A program made the translations under genes and the position numbers. Shown here one piece after another: positions 22,559 to 34,150 of a stretch of DNA of 64,000 nt. The stretch spans positions 18,520,001 to 18,584,000 of the forward strand of contig BSBM01000150.1 in assembly GCA_027924585.1 (NCBI GenBank), given 5' to 3'. Under the pieces are notes generated by a model. The model searched no databases and was not told the origin of the DNA. It was given only the letters and a program-made list of their open reading frames with translations. Origin of the DNA: Larix kaempferi. Taxonomy: Eukaryota > Streptophyta > Pinopsida > Pinales > Pinaceae. Within the stretch, counting starts at the first letter, position 1; each line of letters opens with the position of its first letter.

Positions 22559-24504
22559 TAGATTTCTTCATTCCAAAGTTGTTTGGCTCTCTCCAAATGT
22601 GGGAAATGGTGCGTGTAATGGTCGTAAACCTCGCAGAAAGAGAAAGGATGGTTCATGCGTAACCACGAGTTCTTACCCTGTCGAGGCTGTTGAACGGGGT
22701 TCTGGTTAGCTGGTGCGGTTCCATTATTATCTAGATGATTAGGAGGTTTTCCATTGACGCGAGGTTGTTTATTTTTATCCTGACTTCAACCTCGTCTCCT
22801 TTTTTTTTCCTTTGTTGGTTCCGATGGGAAGTTTGGTTCTGCAGCTAGTTTTGTTGGGAATATACTTTCCCTTGTGGAATGAGAGGAGCTTGAGGTTGGG
22901 AGGGTGGGGGGGCTGTCGGCAGTGGATAATAGGTAGGGGTAGCTAGAGCTAGGGGGAGCTGGTGCAGATGGTGGATGGTAGTAAGCAAGTGGTGCGGCAG
23001 GGGGTGTGCACTTGTGGGTTATGATCGTAGCTAGGTGTTGCATATGTGGGTCCATGCAGATGAGTATGGTGGGCCAATAGAACATACGAAGGTATTGCTC
23101 TAGAATGAGTTCTTTCACATTAACGGTCGAGACCGTAGCTGATGGTGGGTTGCACATGGCTAGGGGAAGAATTATATATGGGGGTTGGTGCTGGAGGCAT
23201 ATGCATGTGGGGTCGGACAGTGGATGCAATGTGGTCGATGATGCCATCTGCATCATGGGATTCCCTTGACATCCTTCCGAGAAGAATCGTCACGTGGGGC
23301 ATCGAGTAATATCGTGTAGAGGTAGCTCGATTGTGTGTAAATAATGTCAAATTGTTGGGATTTCAATATGGCCTCTTCTTCTAATTGGGTCGTTCGGATG
23401 CCACATCCTTGGAGATGGTTGGTATGAGAGATTTCAAGAACCAATATAAAAATATGCAGTCATCTAATTTAATCTTACATAAGTTGCGGTGTCTACACCA
23501 TTCATGGATATGGTCCATGATATGGGTGATCGTATTTTTTCTTCAAGATAGGAGAATCTCAACACTAGCATCATAACAAATTGGTAGTTGGAAGAACTGC
23601 AAGAAATTCAAAGCGAGATATGTAAATGTGGAATGTGTCCCATGGGGTTTTTCAATATATCACTTGGTTGCATTTCCATTGAATGTCCAATGTAAAAGGC
23701 GTAAGTGAATCAAGTCCTCCACTGTGGACTTAGAGGAACACCATAGGTGGAAGGACATTATGTGGTTTTGGGGGTCCTCACCACCCTTCCCCTTGAACTT
23801 GGTATGTCTGAAGGAATCTTGGCAGGCATGGGAGGCCACGTAGGATCATTTCAGATTGGGTCGTTGGTCAATCTATCCAGTTCAAGGAGGTTGATACTAG
23901 CCATGAATGGAAAACTTGCAAGAGGATGTGACATGGTTGTGTCAACTTGCATGTTAGCCATGGTGTCCATTGTAGGGCCACCTCCACTGAATGAAGGTAC
24001 ATTGGCGGTAGTCATAACGGTAATCAAGGGACCACTAGTAAAGGGCGAAGGGATATGGAAGGAAGGGGCGGTTCCCCCAAGGGTACCACCGACAGTCAAA
24101 GGAACTGTGGTCGGAATAGATCCGGTACTAGTAGGTATGGATGCAGTAGTTGGGTGCACTATAGTGTCGGGAGTAGGTCTTGTAGTAGCAGGGATGGAGG
24201 GTCCCGTGGATGACATGGTGGGAATGGAAGTTGAGGTAGCAATGGGGGCCACTGGTGGTTTCACCACTGACAATCCCTCCATAAAACATGTTAGGATTGG
24301 TGCCAACCATGGGGATAGATGGGGCAGTATGTGTAGGTGTATCCAGATTGGAAGATTCATATGTGAAGTAAGAAGAGTCGTTATCAAGCTCTGGAAATGA
24401 ATATGTGCATCACAAGGGAGCGCAACGAGAGGGGTCCAATGGACCGTACTGTGGGGACTTCCACCGTAGACGACGAGAGTGTCTCGGGGAATCAATGGTG
24501 ACAA
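22559..24504 (-). pseudogene. gag: Element C gag
   Basis: The N-terminal part (24504-23851) is a 217-codon frame rich in Pro, Thr, Ser and Ile, with loose repeats such as TTVPLTVGG and PTTASIPTS. It ends shortly before the conserved KIPSDIPKFKGKGGEDP block near 23800. FLKSLIPTISKDV follows at about 23440, matching B's LKSLLPYISKDV. A degenerate zinc knuckle, FCEVYDHYTHHFPH, lies near 22640. Several stops and shifts (23640, 23389 and others) disrupt it. Confidence 0.68.
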
Positions 24505-26210
24505 GTGTGTAAGTACTAAGGGGATGTGGTATTAAAAACACGCTCAAAAATTCTAGTGCAACCATGTGTGCAAAAGGAGAGCTTGTAATAAAAATGGCAC
24601 TCGGGCCAACAACAAGCTCAAACAATCTTGTTGTAGCAGCGTACTAAAACGAGGGGAGCGTCAATAAAATGGTCAGAATACCAACGAGAAGCACACCTAA
24701 AATAAAAATACTCATTAACCTAAGGGTTATAGGATCATACAAACACCTAACTAAAAGATATGGAAACCCACGCAAATCGTATTCCCTACAGGGTGATGAA
24801 ATCCACAGTCAAGAAATACGAAATGGAGAACCAACTAGATAAGGGATATCCCTCTATCGAGAGGGATACTAGGTAAAAGAGCCCTAGTAAAGATTGGAAA
24901 CTAAGCTACCTCAGTCAAAGAACATCCGGAAAGGAATCCCGCAGCTTCAGTTCTTTGGTCGTCCCACACCCGGTATGGTAGACAATATGCACGACGAGAA
25001 CAACGAGTTGGTGTCCTTTAGTACAGAGTGGAGAGTGGCATTCCACCCAGAACTCCGGAACCAATCTTGCCACTTTCCCTCCTGAAGGAGAGGGCCCCCG
25101 ATAAATCGGTGTCAAACGCGTTAATAAAAGAGGGTTTTGGATCCCTAGAAGACAACAACTATGTCTCCAATGTACGTGACAAAGGCGGTGTTGTTTGTAT
25201 GCCTAACTCCAAAGTCCTACCTAACTACCAAGTCATTTTAGTTCTCCAAGTAGGGTTAAATGTGTGTTTTATTAACCAATTTTAGTCTCACTTCGAACTT
25301 AGGGAGTGAGTGGGTGCACAAGTTGTGTAAGCAAACCCAATATTCGCCAAAAGTAAATCCTGAAATAAATAACTGAAACTCAAATAATCTATTTCTTTTG
25401 TTTTTCGAATAAAAGGACTAACCACTAATATGCAAGCAAATGGTGCAGCTAATAAACTTGTTGAAATGTAAATGAAAGCAGTAAAAATGCATGAAATAGA
25501 CGTGGATACAAGAAAACTAGAAATTCCCAAAGGCTATAGCAAGCAATCAGTAGAAAAGTACCAACTGCAATGGGCGGAAGCAAAAGTGAGGATGGAAATG
25601 CAGCCAAACTCAATGCAGGAGCTTAAAACAATTTATGGACACGTCTGTTAGGGGAACAGTCACATTTGCAGTGCGGCAGACTGCAGAACAATCGCTTTGG
25701 TAGCTGGAAAAAGGCCTTAGAAAGCAAAGCGCACTTGGATTGTTCTTCTGGGATGGAGAAGCACGCTTGGATCAAGCTTCTAGGTGCTGGAAGTGTGCTT
25801 GGAGTGCACTTCTAGGATCAACAAGCGCGCTTGGGGCATGTTTCTGGGTTGAAAAAGTGCACTCAAGGCGCGCTTTGGGGATGAATAAGCACGCTGGGGG
25901 CGCGCTTTTGAGGCTGAAAGGTGCTCTCTGACCGGGAATGACAGAGCATACTTTATGAAGAAAAAACCACTCTCCAGAGTGCAGAAGCGGCGCAAAAAGT
26001 CACGGCCCGGGCCGTAAAAACATAAATTTAAAAAAGTACTACATTGGAAAGGGTCAAACCTACAAGTACTAGGTGCAGAGCTATGCAATAGCTATCCTAA
26101 AGAGGGATATGGTTGTAAAAACAAGAATAAACTTCACTACAAAACACAAAATAACAATGCAAAAATTAAAAGTAGCTACTCCTCTTAACAAACCACAGAT
26201 TGATGGGAAT
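24505..26210 (-). other. Leader of element C between PBS and gag
   Basis: This 1.7-kb stretch lies between the PBS and gag on the minus strand. I found no conserved coding domain. Its main feature is the 32-bp minisatellite at 25727-25918. The short frames at 24894-25285 show no family resemblance. Long untranslated leaders are common in large plant gypsy elements. Confidence 0.55.
25727..25918 (-). repeat. Minisatellite, six imperfect 32-bp units
   Basis: Six consecutive units start at 25727, 25759, 25791, 25823, 25855 and 25887, each beginning AAG and followed by a (C/T)(A/G)C(A/G)C-type core rich in GCGC and GCTT. Spacing is exactly 32 bp throughout although the units have diverged in sequence. 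It lies in the untranslated leader of C. Confidence 0.8.
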
Positions 26211-26230
26211 CAACCCGGTTGGAGTCGCCA
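26211..26230 (-). promoter_or_regulatory. Primer binding site of element C
   Basis: On the minus strand TGGCGACTCCAACCGGGTTG begins four bases after the LTR end (CTACA). TGGCGACTCC-type sites are known from plant Tat-lineage elements. I have not matched it to a specific tRNA. Confidence 0.7.
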
Positions 26231-26234
26231 AAGT

Positions 26235-26871
26235 TGTAGCTAGGTTATTCACACTAGCTAGTGCAGAAATGCACTTACTAAGAGCTATGAGCTACTTAAT
26301 AATAGTTTGTGAATGTGGGTGTGTGCATGCAAATAAAAATACCATAAAGTAAAAACATGAGAAATTACTGCAGTAAAAAATAAAAAATAAACTAAGCATT
26401 AAGCATCCATTTCATGATATATTCAGTAAACAAGGGTTACGAATCAAAGAAATCTCTTTCTTTTTTATTATATGGAACAAATTTACAATGGGTTTTTACC
26501 TCGAAATGCTGAGTAAATGCTGGGGGCCCTTGCAGTCATAGAGATGGTGGTGCTCTGGGTTTCCAATGTCTCTGACTCTCCTCGGAATGCTCAAGATGGT
26601 GGCCAAAATTCTATTATGGGAATGTAAGCTCAAATGTGGAGGCTATGGTTCAATAGTAATTCCGGCAGAGTAACGGTAGGAAGAGTGAATGCATGTGAAA
26701 TGAGGGGCCTCCACTACATTTTTATAACAATTTTGGGTGGTGGAGTATTGGCCCGTGGTATTTTAAGTTTTCCCTCCTTTTTCCTATATTTTGAATAATT
26801 TCTCCTTTTCCTTTTTCTTTTATTTTCTTTTTTGGGGATTTTGAATTTTTTGAATGAATTTAATTTTTTTT
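26235..26871 (-). repeat. 5' LTR of element C (5' edge truncated)
   Basis: On the minus strand the repeat ends CTACA at 26235, directly before the PBS. It shares several blocks with the solo LTR at 61857-62601: GTGAAATGAGGGGCCTCC on the plus strand, TGGTGGAGT-TGGCCC, and the block CTAGC..GTGCA..GCACTTACTAAG near the end. A TATA-like ATAAAAAT lies near 26724 on the minus strand. About 110 bp at the TG end are missing compared with the solo LTR, where it abuts the RT fragment of F. Confidence 0.72.
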
Positions 26872-26890
26872 GAAACTGCATTTACCACAC

Positions 26891-27950
26891 CAGATACCCA
26901 TCCATCCCCAAGATCAGTATAAAACTGCATTTACAACACCATGGGGCACCTTTGCTTACAAAGTTATGCCCTTCGGTCTAAAGAATGCACGAGACACTTT
27001 CCAGCAAGCGATGGCATATTTTTTAAATGATTTGGCTCACATCATCCTCTCCTTTCTAGAAGACCTCACAGCCAAGTCCAAAAAATGATGCGATAACCTT
27101 CAAGACCTTTACACCATTTTCAAAAGATGTCACAAATATAATATACGCTTAAACCCCCCCAAGTGTGTATTGTGCATCACCGTCAGTCGCCTCTTAGGAT
27201 TCATTTTTTCCAAAGATGGTATCATCGTTGACCCTTCCAAGGTTCAAGCCATCTTGAAATTACCAGCACCACAAACATGATGCCAGTTGCAGAGTGTCCA
27301 AGGTAAGGCCAATTTTCTTCATCATTTTGTTCCCGACTATGCCACTCAGGCCCATGTATTTTTACAGCTTCTCAGAAAATATCTTCCATTTAAGTGGGAT
27401 GACTATGCCCAAACCGCCTTCAATACCCTTAAACAAGCATTATCCTTAGCTCCCCTCATCTCTCTCCGGACTTTGACAAAGATTTCATCTTATATATTTC
27501 TGCGTCAGATTCTGTGTAGCCAGCGTACTAATCCAACCTGACAAGAACCACTAGGAACATGTCATATATTATGTCAGCAAAACCCTCACCGGACCTGCAT
27601 TCAATTACACCCACAATGAGAAGCTTGGCCTCACAGTCATCCTTTCTGTACAAAAACTCTGCCACTATATCTTGCTCCAGAAAACAACCATCATCGTTGA
27701 TTCAAACCCTGTGCAATACATACTTAGCCGCAATCTTATCACCAGTAAGTTTTCACAGTGCATCATTATCTTACAAGAACTTGACCTCGAATTTGTTATT
27801 CCCAAAAGTAATAAATCCATGGCCTTATCCGAACTTATTACAAACCTTCCCTCTACCACCACAAGCACGTTTGTCTTGGACCAGTTACCCGATGAACACC
27901 TCTTTCTTATTACGACCGAAGATCCTTGGTCATTTATCTCTGCACATAGA
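26891..27950 (+). pseudogene. pol: Element F reverse transcriptase and RNase H fragment
   Basis: Homology begins at QIPIHPQDQYKTAFTTP, in the middle of RT. It continues with GTFAYKVMPFGLKNA and FLEDL in place of the (Y/F)LDD catalytic pair, so one catalytic Asp is Glu. Stops at 27086 and 27278 and a shift near 27480 follow. The RNase H region reads TKISSYIFLRQ where the first catalytic Asp should be. IIVDSNPVQYIL keeps a later Asp. The upstream RT, protease and gag are absent. Confidence 0.8.
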
Positions 27951-28011
27951 AATTTTCTCCCCACTTACCCCACAACGATCGCCACAAAATCTGCCACCAT
28001 GCAACACGATA

Positions 28012-29141
28012 CCTCCTCATCTGAGACGTCCTATATCGTCGTGTCATTGATACTATTCTTCGACGATGTCTAATGCACAAAGAAGTCGAGCAAGTTCTCA
28101 ATGATTTCCATAGTGGCGCATGTGGCGACCACCTTTTTGGATTAGCCACCACCCAAAAAATATTACGAGCAAGCTATTTTTGGCTCTCTGTATTCAAATA
28201 TTGTGTCTATGCCATCAAGTAGTGTGCAAACTGTTAGGTCTTTTCTTGCACAACACGGTATCCCCCGGCACCACTCCATCTAGTTGTCGTTGCTGGTCCA
28301 TTCTACAAATGGGAAATTGACTTTATGGAATGTCATCTAGCTTCGGCCCAAGGTCATCATCATATAATTGTTGTTGTCAACTATTTTACCAAATGGGTCA
28401 AAGCAATTCCCACATTTGATTGTAAAGTAGTAACTGCAACACAGTTCTTCTTCAACCACGTCATTTCCTGCTTCGGCGTTCCCAAACAACTTATCTTCGA
28501 CAATGGAAGACACTTCTATGACGAAACGTTTGAAGAACTGTCACAACTATTAGGATTTAAACATGAATTTTCAAGCGCTTACTACCATCAGGAAAATATC
28601 CAAGTGGAAGATGTTAACAAAATACTCAAAACTATGCTCCAACGTACAGTGGACAAACATAAAACCAACTGGAACCACATGCTCTTTCCTTCCCTTTAGG
28701 CTTACCGCATTTCGGTTAATACTACCATAGGTTTTACCCCATTTCACCTGGTGCATGGTGTAGAATTTGTCCTTCCAATCGAGTGTCAAATCCCTACTCT
28801 CCAATATGTCGTCGCATTGCTACCTGATACCCCTACACTGAAACAACGCTTATTCACCTTTGAACATCTTGATGAAGAATGGTGTGACTCCCGTCAACAA
28901 AATATATCCATGAAAGTCTGCTCCAAGGCACATTATGATCGACAATTCTGACCACGCACCTTTAACGAAGGTGACTTTGTCCTTTTGTTCAATGCCAAAA
29001 AAATACGGTAAACCAGGACTTGGGAAATTTGTATCTAAATGGACAGGCCCTTATGTTGTTAAGCATTGTCTCCCAAAAGGATCCTATATCTTAACCGAAC
29101 ACGAATATATCACCCTCAATAACCCAGTCAATGAGTTGTAA
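28012..29141 (+). pseudogene. pol: Element F integrase
   Basis: The zinc-binding region reads FHSGACGDHLFG and CANC; a stop follows the final Cys near 28233. The core has WEIDFMEC (first Asp), LIFDNGRHF (second Asp) and NIQVEDVNK (Glu). The conserved AYRISVNTTIGFTPFHLVHG and EGDFVLLFN tail are present. Stops occur near 28699, 28949 and 29010. The copy is inactive, but all three catalytic acidic residues remain. Confidence 0.78.
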
Positions 29142-30249
29142 TTCAAAAGGTTTTATCCTTAATTCTTCAATACCCCACAGGTACAAGATGTTTTGGTTAT
29201 ATTATTTATGCATTGTCAATACCTTGGTCATCTTCTTTACTACACTTGGGTATGTGCGGCGTGTGTGTAAGATCTCGATCAGAACAATATGGATCCTGTT
29301 GTTTTTCCATTATAAGAATAATAATCCAAGCTCTAACAACAGGGGTCATCCACCCTACCACAAGTATCATTCTGAAACTAGCATACATAAACTATTGACC
29401 CTATTTTTTATAATGCATCTAACGGTATTCCCATTGGTAACCGTAGGGATCTTGTTCCATGCCTTGATGTGCCATCAACAACATGTCAAAGAATAGAATT
29501 TTCCTCCATGGTTGTGTACACCATCTCCATCCCCATCATCAATTGACACCCATGATGTCGACCCCCAACAAGTCAGAGGAATATGGTACAACTTGAAAGA
29601 TCGCCCCTAGCTCATCATTTTATAGTTGTGCATTGACTCCCTAGTTTCCTTCATAGATTCCATCTAATTCCTCTGCATATGTTATGATAAATATTCAAAG
29701 GCACTTCATACCTCCATGAGAACTTCATCCCACATAATATTTTTTGTATCATCACCCTCGCAAAGACACCTATGCCCCCCCCACCCTCAGAAGCAACCAG
29801 TTCTATTCAGTTATCTCGCAGGTATACACTGCAGAGCATCGTTTCATGGGGAACCTGTCTTTGCGTATGTAAGTTAACCCTCACTTCATCATTGGAAAGT
29901 GTCCCTAGATCCACTCAAAATAATGGGGATTCCACTCATCATCAAATTGGTCCCCGATACACCCAAAAATGTGGGGACCCCACCGATATTCTTTATGTAC
30001 AAATAAGTTCCCTCATCACCTCACATTGAGGGAACATCATATTATTTTGGTAGCAACCCGTGGTCTCCTTTGATCGATGTATTTGAGTCTCCCTATGTTC
30101 AGCAGTAATTGTATTGTAGGTTACCATTACCCTTCATTTTGCGTCTCCATCAAATCCCTTTCATTTTCATTTTGTCTCCGACCATTTCAATATGTGCCAT
30201 TCTGACAGAAAATTTGTCATCCCTACTCCCCACGTTTACATTGACCAAA
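29142..30249. other. Unassigned tail after element F
   Basis: About 1.1 kb with no recognised domain. A 121-codon plus-strand frame (29131-29496) shows no family features. The text CTCACATTGAGGGAACATC near 30018-30036 resembles GACCCTGAGGGAACACC at 13241-13257 after B, so both may be 3' untranslated sequence of the same family. No LTR end was found here. Confidence 0.4.
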
Positions 30250-30254
30250 GGAAG

Positions 30255-32849
30255 TGTTGGTTGCTTCTGTTGTTCTTGAGGTTTTCTAGAAAGACCCAAG
30301 TTCTGCACGGTTCGAGGAACCAACAAAACCCTTTTCCATCGGCCCTTTTGGCAACAGCCTGCGAACAGACTGAGGTCTCACCCAAGGCGAAGTAATGGGG
30401 GGGTTGCGGAATCAGGTTTCCACAACCACAAGGGATTCACTAGAAGGTAATATAATATCATGTTCATTCATATTGCGGTATTAGATATTCATGAAAACCT
30501 AAAAATTATATTGCTTAGATATTAAGGGGCAAAGGGTTATTTTATTTAATGTAACAATACAAAAATACTTTGGGGTCTTTTTTATATGGGCGGTCTGACA
30601 AATATCCACCAAATGGAGATGGCGGGATCACGGCCAGATGCGAAATCAGGTTCAGGCAAGGCTCGGGCTTACCAGTACGTAGGGAAATCACATCTTGAGG
30701 CATGCTTGAGGCCAGGCGTTTCGTGGTGAAGTGGGTTTCAGTCAATCATAGTCGAGAGATAGTGGTCATTGACAACCAATTGTTACCAATAGCACAGCCA
30801 ATTGTTACCAATAGCCTTGGGAGGCTCTAATCCTCCAAGTCCTGTTATAGGCCCTCGATAGGCCTTGGGGGCTTGAATACCCAACCACTCGTGCCTATTA
30901 CAGGCCTTGGGAGTTTTAGTCAGCCTCCTAGAGCTTGTTACAGGTCCTGGGGACTTGGATACCTAGCCCACAACAGGATTAGTCAATGATTGGGGAACTG
31001 CAACATGTAATCTAAATGTTGTAATATGTGCATTGGCTCTAGTGACATACAAGAAGTGATCTCCTATCTCTTCATTAGACCATTAGATGTTGCAAATCAT
31101 AATGATATGTGGTTGAGTAATTGCATTGTGGGTGAAGTAATGTGCATCCACAATATACATCGAAAGAATCAAGGTGCATTGTAGAATGCATGTGGGGTGA
31201 TAAGAGGGGTATCATATCAATATATTAGGTAGAAATATAAAGGGGTATAAAAAATGTTAATGAAAAATTGATACATACAATAACTAGTGAAAATAGGGGT
31301 TTTTTAAATTGGGAAAGCATATTGGGAGGGGGTTAAAAAAATGATTTTGGAAGGTATTTTCCAATATTTAGTGAAATTAGGGGTATTGTTTCATATGCCA
31401 TGAATGAACGTGCTATGATAGCAGTTTATTGAGTGAAGCCCCCATGTCCACAACCAGGTGATGAGTGTTTCAAAAAAGCTGGCGACCAGCGTGCTACAGG
31501 ACTCGCGCTGCGAACTGGGGACTACACGAAGTTTACCTTCTTCACGGTTAACACCTAGACTATCGCGCATCCAAGGATTGCACGATGTGGAATGGTTCTT
31601 CGACGATAGGACATCGCAATGTTTGTTTGAGCTCCCTATCAACACTTATGAAAATTCAATAGATCTTACTTAGTGTAAAAAGATGCATTCAACAGCATAA
31701 TAGCCTGCAACCCTTGTGAACTTATACACTATAACAAACAACAATGTAACTGTGCACTTCCGGTGCTGCGCTTAGGGAATCGCACTATATAGACTTCGAT
31801 GGTTAAGTGTTTACCCGATTGACTTATGCATTCAACTGAATTAGAAATACTTATGCATTTAACATTCATTCACATATGTGGATACTTAACATATTATTCC
31901 CATCATTATCCTTATGGAGAATACATATAAAAGCAAGAACACATGAGCTCATAAACAAGATTTTAACCATTCATCATAAGCAAATACACAGATTCAAGCA
32001 CATAAGCAATCACATGACACAGAATTTAACGTGGTTCACCCCCAAGATGGGAGCTACGTCCACCAGAACTGTTGTTATATTATTTATGGGAAGGGTGCAA
32101 CAGTTACAATCTGCGCACTCAGCTGCAGACTCTCTTCTCTCTTTAGTAGGTCTCTACGAACGTAGCTTACAGAGCCTTTTACAATAGCATTCATCAATAA
32201 AAAAACAAGTATTACTCGAAGATTCAACAATGAAGATTAACAAATTCCCTTACAAAATATCCCATTTTATAGATCGTGCCCATAGGTCACGTCTTTACAA
32301 TCAAGTGGGCCAAAATCCCTAAGGTTACTCAAAATTGTCGCGGTTACCCGTCGACTTGGCCTGTCACAGTCGACAGCTACTCCACACGCTTCTAGTCATA
32401 CTGTTGGACCACTCGCAGCCCACACACCATTCAGACAGTCGCATCCTTCCTAAAACGGTTGCAATGCATCGTGGCATGTCGCTTTCTGTTCCTCTGGCCT
32501 ACCCGTCGCTGTCGACCTGGTGGCTTAGGTTCTAACTGTTTTCCGCCACTCTCATTGACAGGTCACTTTCATCTGACATCATGCTACTCCATACCCAAAA
32601 TAGGTCGCTTTCACCCGCTCGACCTTGCCTTGTACTCTTTACCCAAAATAGGTGCTCTACTGGCACTGCATGGTACTACCACTTCGCGGAGCTGGCACTT
32701 AGCCGCGTGGTTCCTACCTTCCGAAGCTAGGTTGCGCTATAAATTCACAGCTCCCCAAAATTGTCTTGCCAAAAATTCCTTCATCTGAGCTGCGCTACAG
32801 CTCCAAAACGGTTTTGCACAAAAATGCCTTCCTTGGGATGAGCCCAACA
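30255..32849 (-). repeat. 3' LTR of element G, interrupted
   Basis: Read on the minus strand it starts TGTTGGGCTCATCCC and ends ACCAACA. Without the 1018-bp insertion and its 10-bp duplication it is 1567 bp, against 1565 bp for the 5' LTR of D. The two align at many points: AATTGTAAAGAC-TGACCTA, ATTTTGTA-GGGAA, CAGTTCGCAGC-CGAGTCC and GGGTGAGACCTCAG. They differ by many substitutions. The TATA region of D (CTATAAATAAGG) reads CTATAAAATGGG here. Confidence 0.85.
30429..31446. mobile_element. 1018-bp Mutator-like non-autonomous insertion
   Basis: It splits the G LTR and is flanked by the 10-bp direct repeat TCCACAACCA (30419-30428 and 31447-31456). Its ends are imperfect inverted repeats: CAAGGGATTCACT at the left and CATGGGGGCTTCACT read inward from the right. 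TSDs of 9-10 bp are typical of Mutator-like elements. There is no transposase frame. Inside are an 18-bp direct repeat (30776-30793 and 30798-30815) and loose repeats of TTACAGG-CTTGGG between 30830 and 30960. Confidence 0.65.
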
Positions 32850-32861
32850 TGCCCCTAACAC

Positions 32862-33600
32862 TTACATGTGGCTCGTCCCTGAGCCACTTTCCACTTCTGG
32901 TTCCAAGAGCTGCGCTTCCTCTTGCGGAGCTATATTAGCAGTGAATTCTTGATACATCGCGCTCAGCTTCGCGACTGTAACCTTGGCATCTTGCTCATTT
33001 TGTCTAACGAATTCTAACACATCCGGTGTTAGATCATCCTGAGTTTGCTCTTGTACTGATTCTTGTGTGTCACGGAGCTCACTCAGTTTATCTTCAATCT
33101 CTTGCAAGATTGCATGGGCTTCTTCTTGCTGGGGATGCGATTTATATCCGGCTTCAGCCTCCTTGTCTGTTAACACTTGAATTTCCCTTTTTAGTTCTCT
33201 GATTTCTAGAAATCTGTGAAGTCTGTCTTTTGGAAGTATGGTCTTCATCTCCACGTTCAGAGCGTCCAACGCTGCCTGCTTTTCCTGCAACGTGGTTTGG
33301 ACCTCCAGAAGCTTGAGTTCCTCTTGTAGCGTAGTAAACACTCTTCTAGCTTCGTCTAGCAAGATTTGACACTTAGCCACTTCGCTAGCAATGCTCTTTG
33401 CGGCAGCTTGCACTTCTCTTGCTCTAAGTTGTTGCTGATCCGGTGGTGTCTTTGGTTGATTCTCTGCTTTTAAGGCGGAAATATTTTCTTGATAATCAAT
33501 CTCCATGTCTTTCATCTCAGCCTTAAGATTGTTGACTACCGAGCTGATCTTATTTATAGTATCCGCAAGCTCTGGCTGCTCTTCACACTCTGGTATCTCC
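32862..33600 (-). pseudogene. Element G ORF3 C-terminal coiled-coil part
   Basis: About 246 codons remain open, from the D insertion point to the stop at 32862-32864, 12 bp before the LTR. The sequence is mostly heptad-like helix rich in Glu, Gln, Leu and Lys. It includes AKCQILLDEARRVFTTLQEE, which aligns with AQFQILLDDISNIWSILQDD of D's ORF3. Its final segment, SAMYQEFTANIAPQEEAQLLE, matches SATVQDFTTRSGISKEVQMD of D. No stop occurs within it. The N-terminal part is cut off by D. It is a fragment of the 3'-terminal coiled-coil protein of this family; function unknown. Confidence 0.78.
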
Positions 33601-34142
33601 TGTTGGGCGTGGCCCAAGAAGGCACAATTTTGAGAAGGATACAGTTTTGGGAGCTGCGCAGCTTTCGGGCTGCGAAGTCAGAAGACACAGTTTTGAGGAA
33701 TGCGCAGCTGGCGATATATATGTAGTTTTGGTGCAGTAGAGCAGATGCACAGAGCATACGCAATAGCTACTTTCGGTAAAGAAGTATAGAGGAAGGTCGA
33801 GCTGAGTAAGCGACCTATTTTGGGTAAGAAGCAGAATGAAGGACAAGGAAAGTGATCGGTAAAAGGGAGTGGCAGCAAGCAGTTGAGAAGCTAGGACACT
33901 ACGCCGACGGCAACAGGTAAGCGGAAGGTGCGGAAATGGATAGGCCACGATGCAGTTGTAACCGTTTTGACGACTATGGCTGTCAGAAGAGCATGTGAGC
34001 CATGAGTGGCCCAGCAGGATGGCCTGGAGCAGGCGGAGCAAGCTATCAACAGCGACAGTCCGGTTGGCAGTTAGCCACACTATTTTTGGGAACCTAAGGG
34101 TTTTTCCTATTAATTGTAAAGACATGACCTACGGACATGATC

Positions 34143-34150
34143 TATAAATA
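34143..34150 (+). promoter_or_regulatory. TATA box in D 5' LTR
   Basis: TATAAATA is conserved at the matching place in the 3' LTR (63367-63374). It would drive the genomic RNA of D. Confidence 0.65.

Larger units (their letters stand above)
15470..26871 (-). mobile_element. Element C: minus-strand Ty3/gypsy element, same family as B
   Basis: Reading on the minus strand from 26871: 5' LTR, PBS, a 1.7-kb leader with a minisatellite, gag, protease, RT, gypsy RNase H, integrase, archaeal-type RNase H, then the oppositely oriented plant mobile domain-like gene. The 5' edge of the LTR is truncated where it meets element F. The 3' LTR was not found. The C LTR resembles the solo LTR at 61857-62601, so this family has been active elsewhere in the window. 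Confidence 0.78.
26873..30249 (+). mobile_element. Element F: 5'-truncated Ty3/gypsy fragment
   Basis: The fragment starts inside RT and runs through RNase H and integrase. Its protein is closest by eye to element C (shared SGAC.DH, FTKWV, TP/IGFTPFHLVHGVEF). No archaeal-type RNase H ORF was found after integrase. Pol homology stops at about 29160, and the tail to 30249 is unassigned. No LTR was identified. The 3' side ends where element G begins. Confidence 0.65.
30255..33600 (-). mobile_element. Element G: minus-strand 3' end, same family as D
   Basis: On the minus strand it shows the end of a coiled-coil ORF (33600-32862), then a full 3' LTR (32849-30255). Element D is inserted at base 33600, so the rest of G should lie right of the window. 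The LTR ends match D's (TGTTGG...CCAACA). The base string after the LTR, 30250-30254, would be G's TSD; its partner is not visible. Its LTR is itself interrupted by a 1018-bp insertion. Confidence 0.82.

Noticed and set aside
25727-25918. CRISPR-like array
   Set aside because: Units are contiguous without spacers and diverged, and the context is a plant retrotransposon leader. It is a minisatellite.
29131-29496. 121-codon frame after the F integrase as an extra gene
   Set aside because: It overlaps decayed pol tail, has no conserved motif and no counterpart in B or C.
33583-34125. 180-codon minus-strand frame inside the D 5' LTR
   Set aside because: The matching 3' LTR has only a shorter broken frame, the composition is low-complexity Leu/Ser, and no domain is visible. 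Chance frame.
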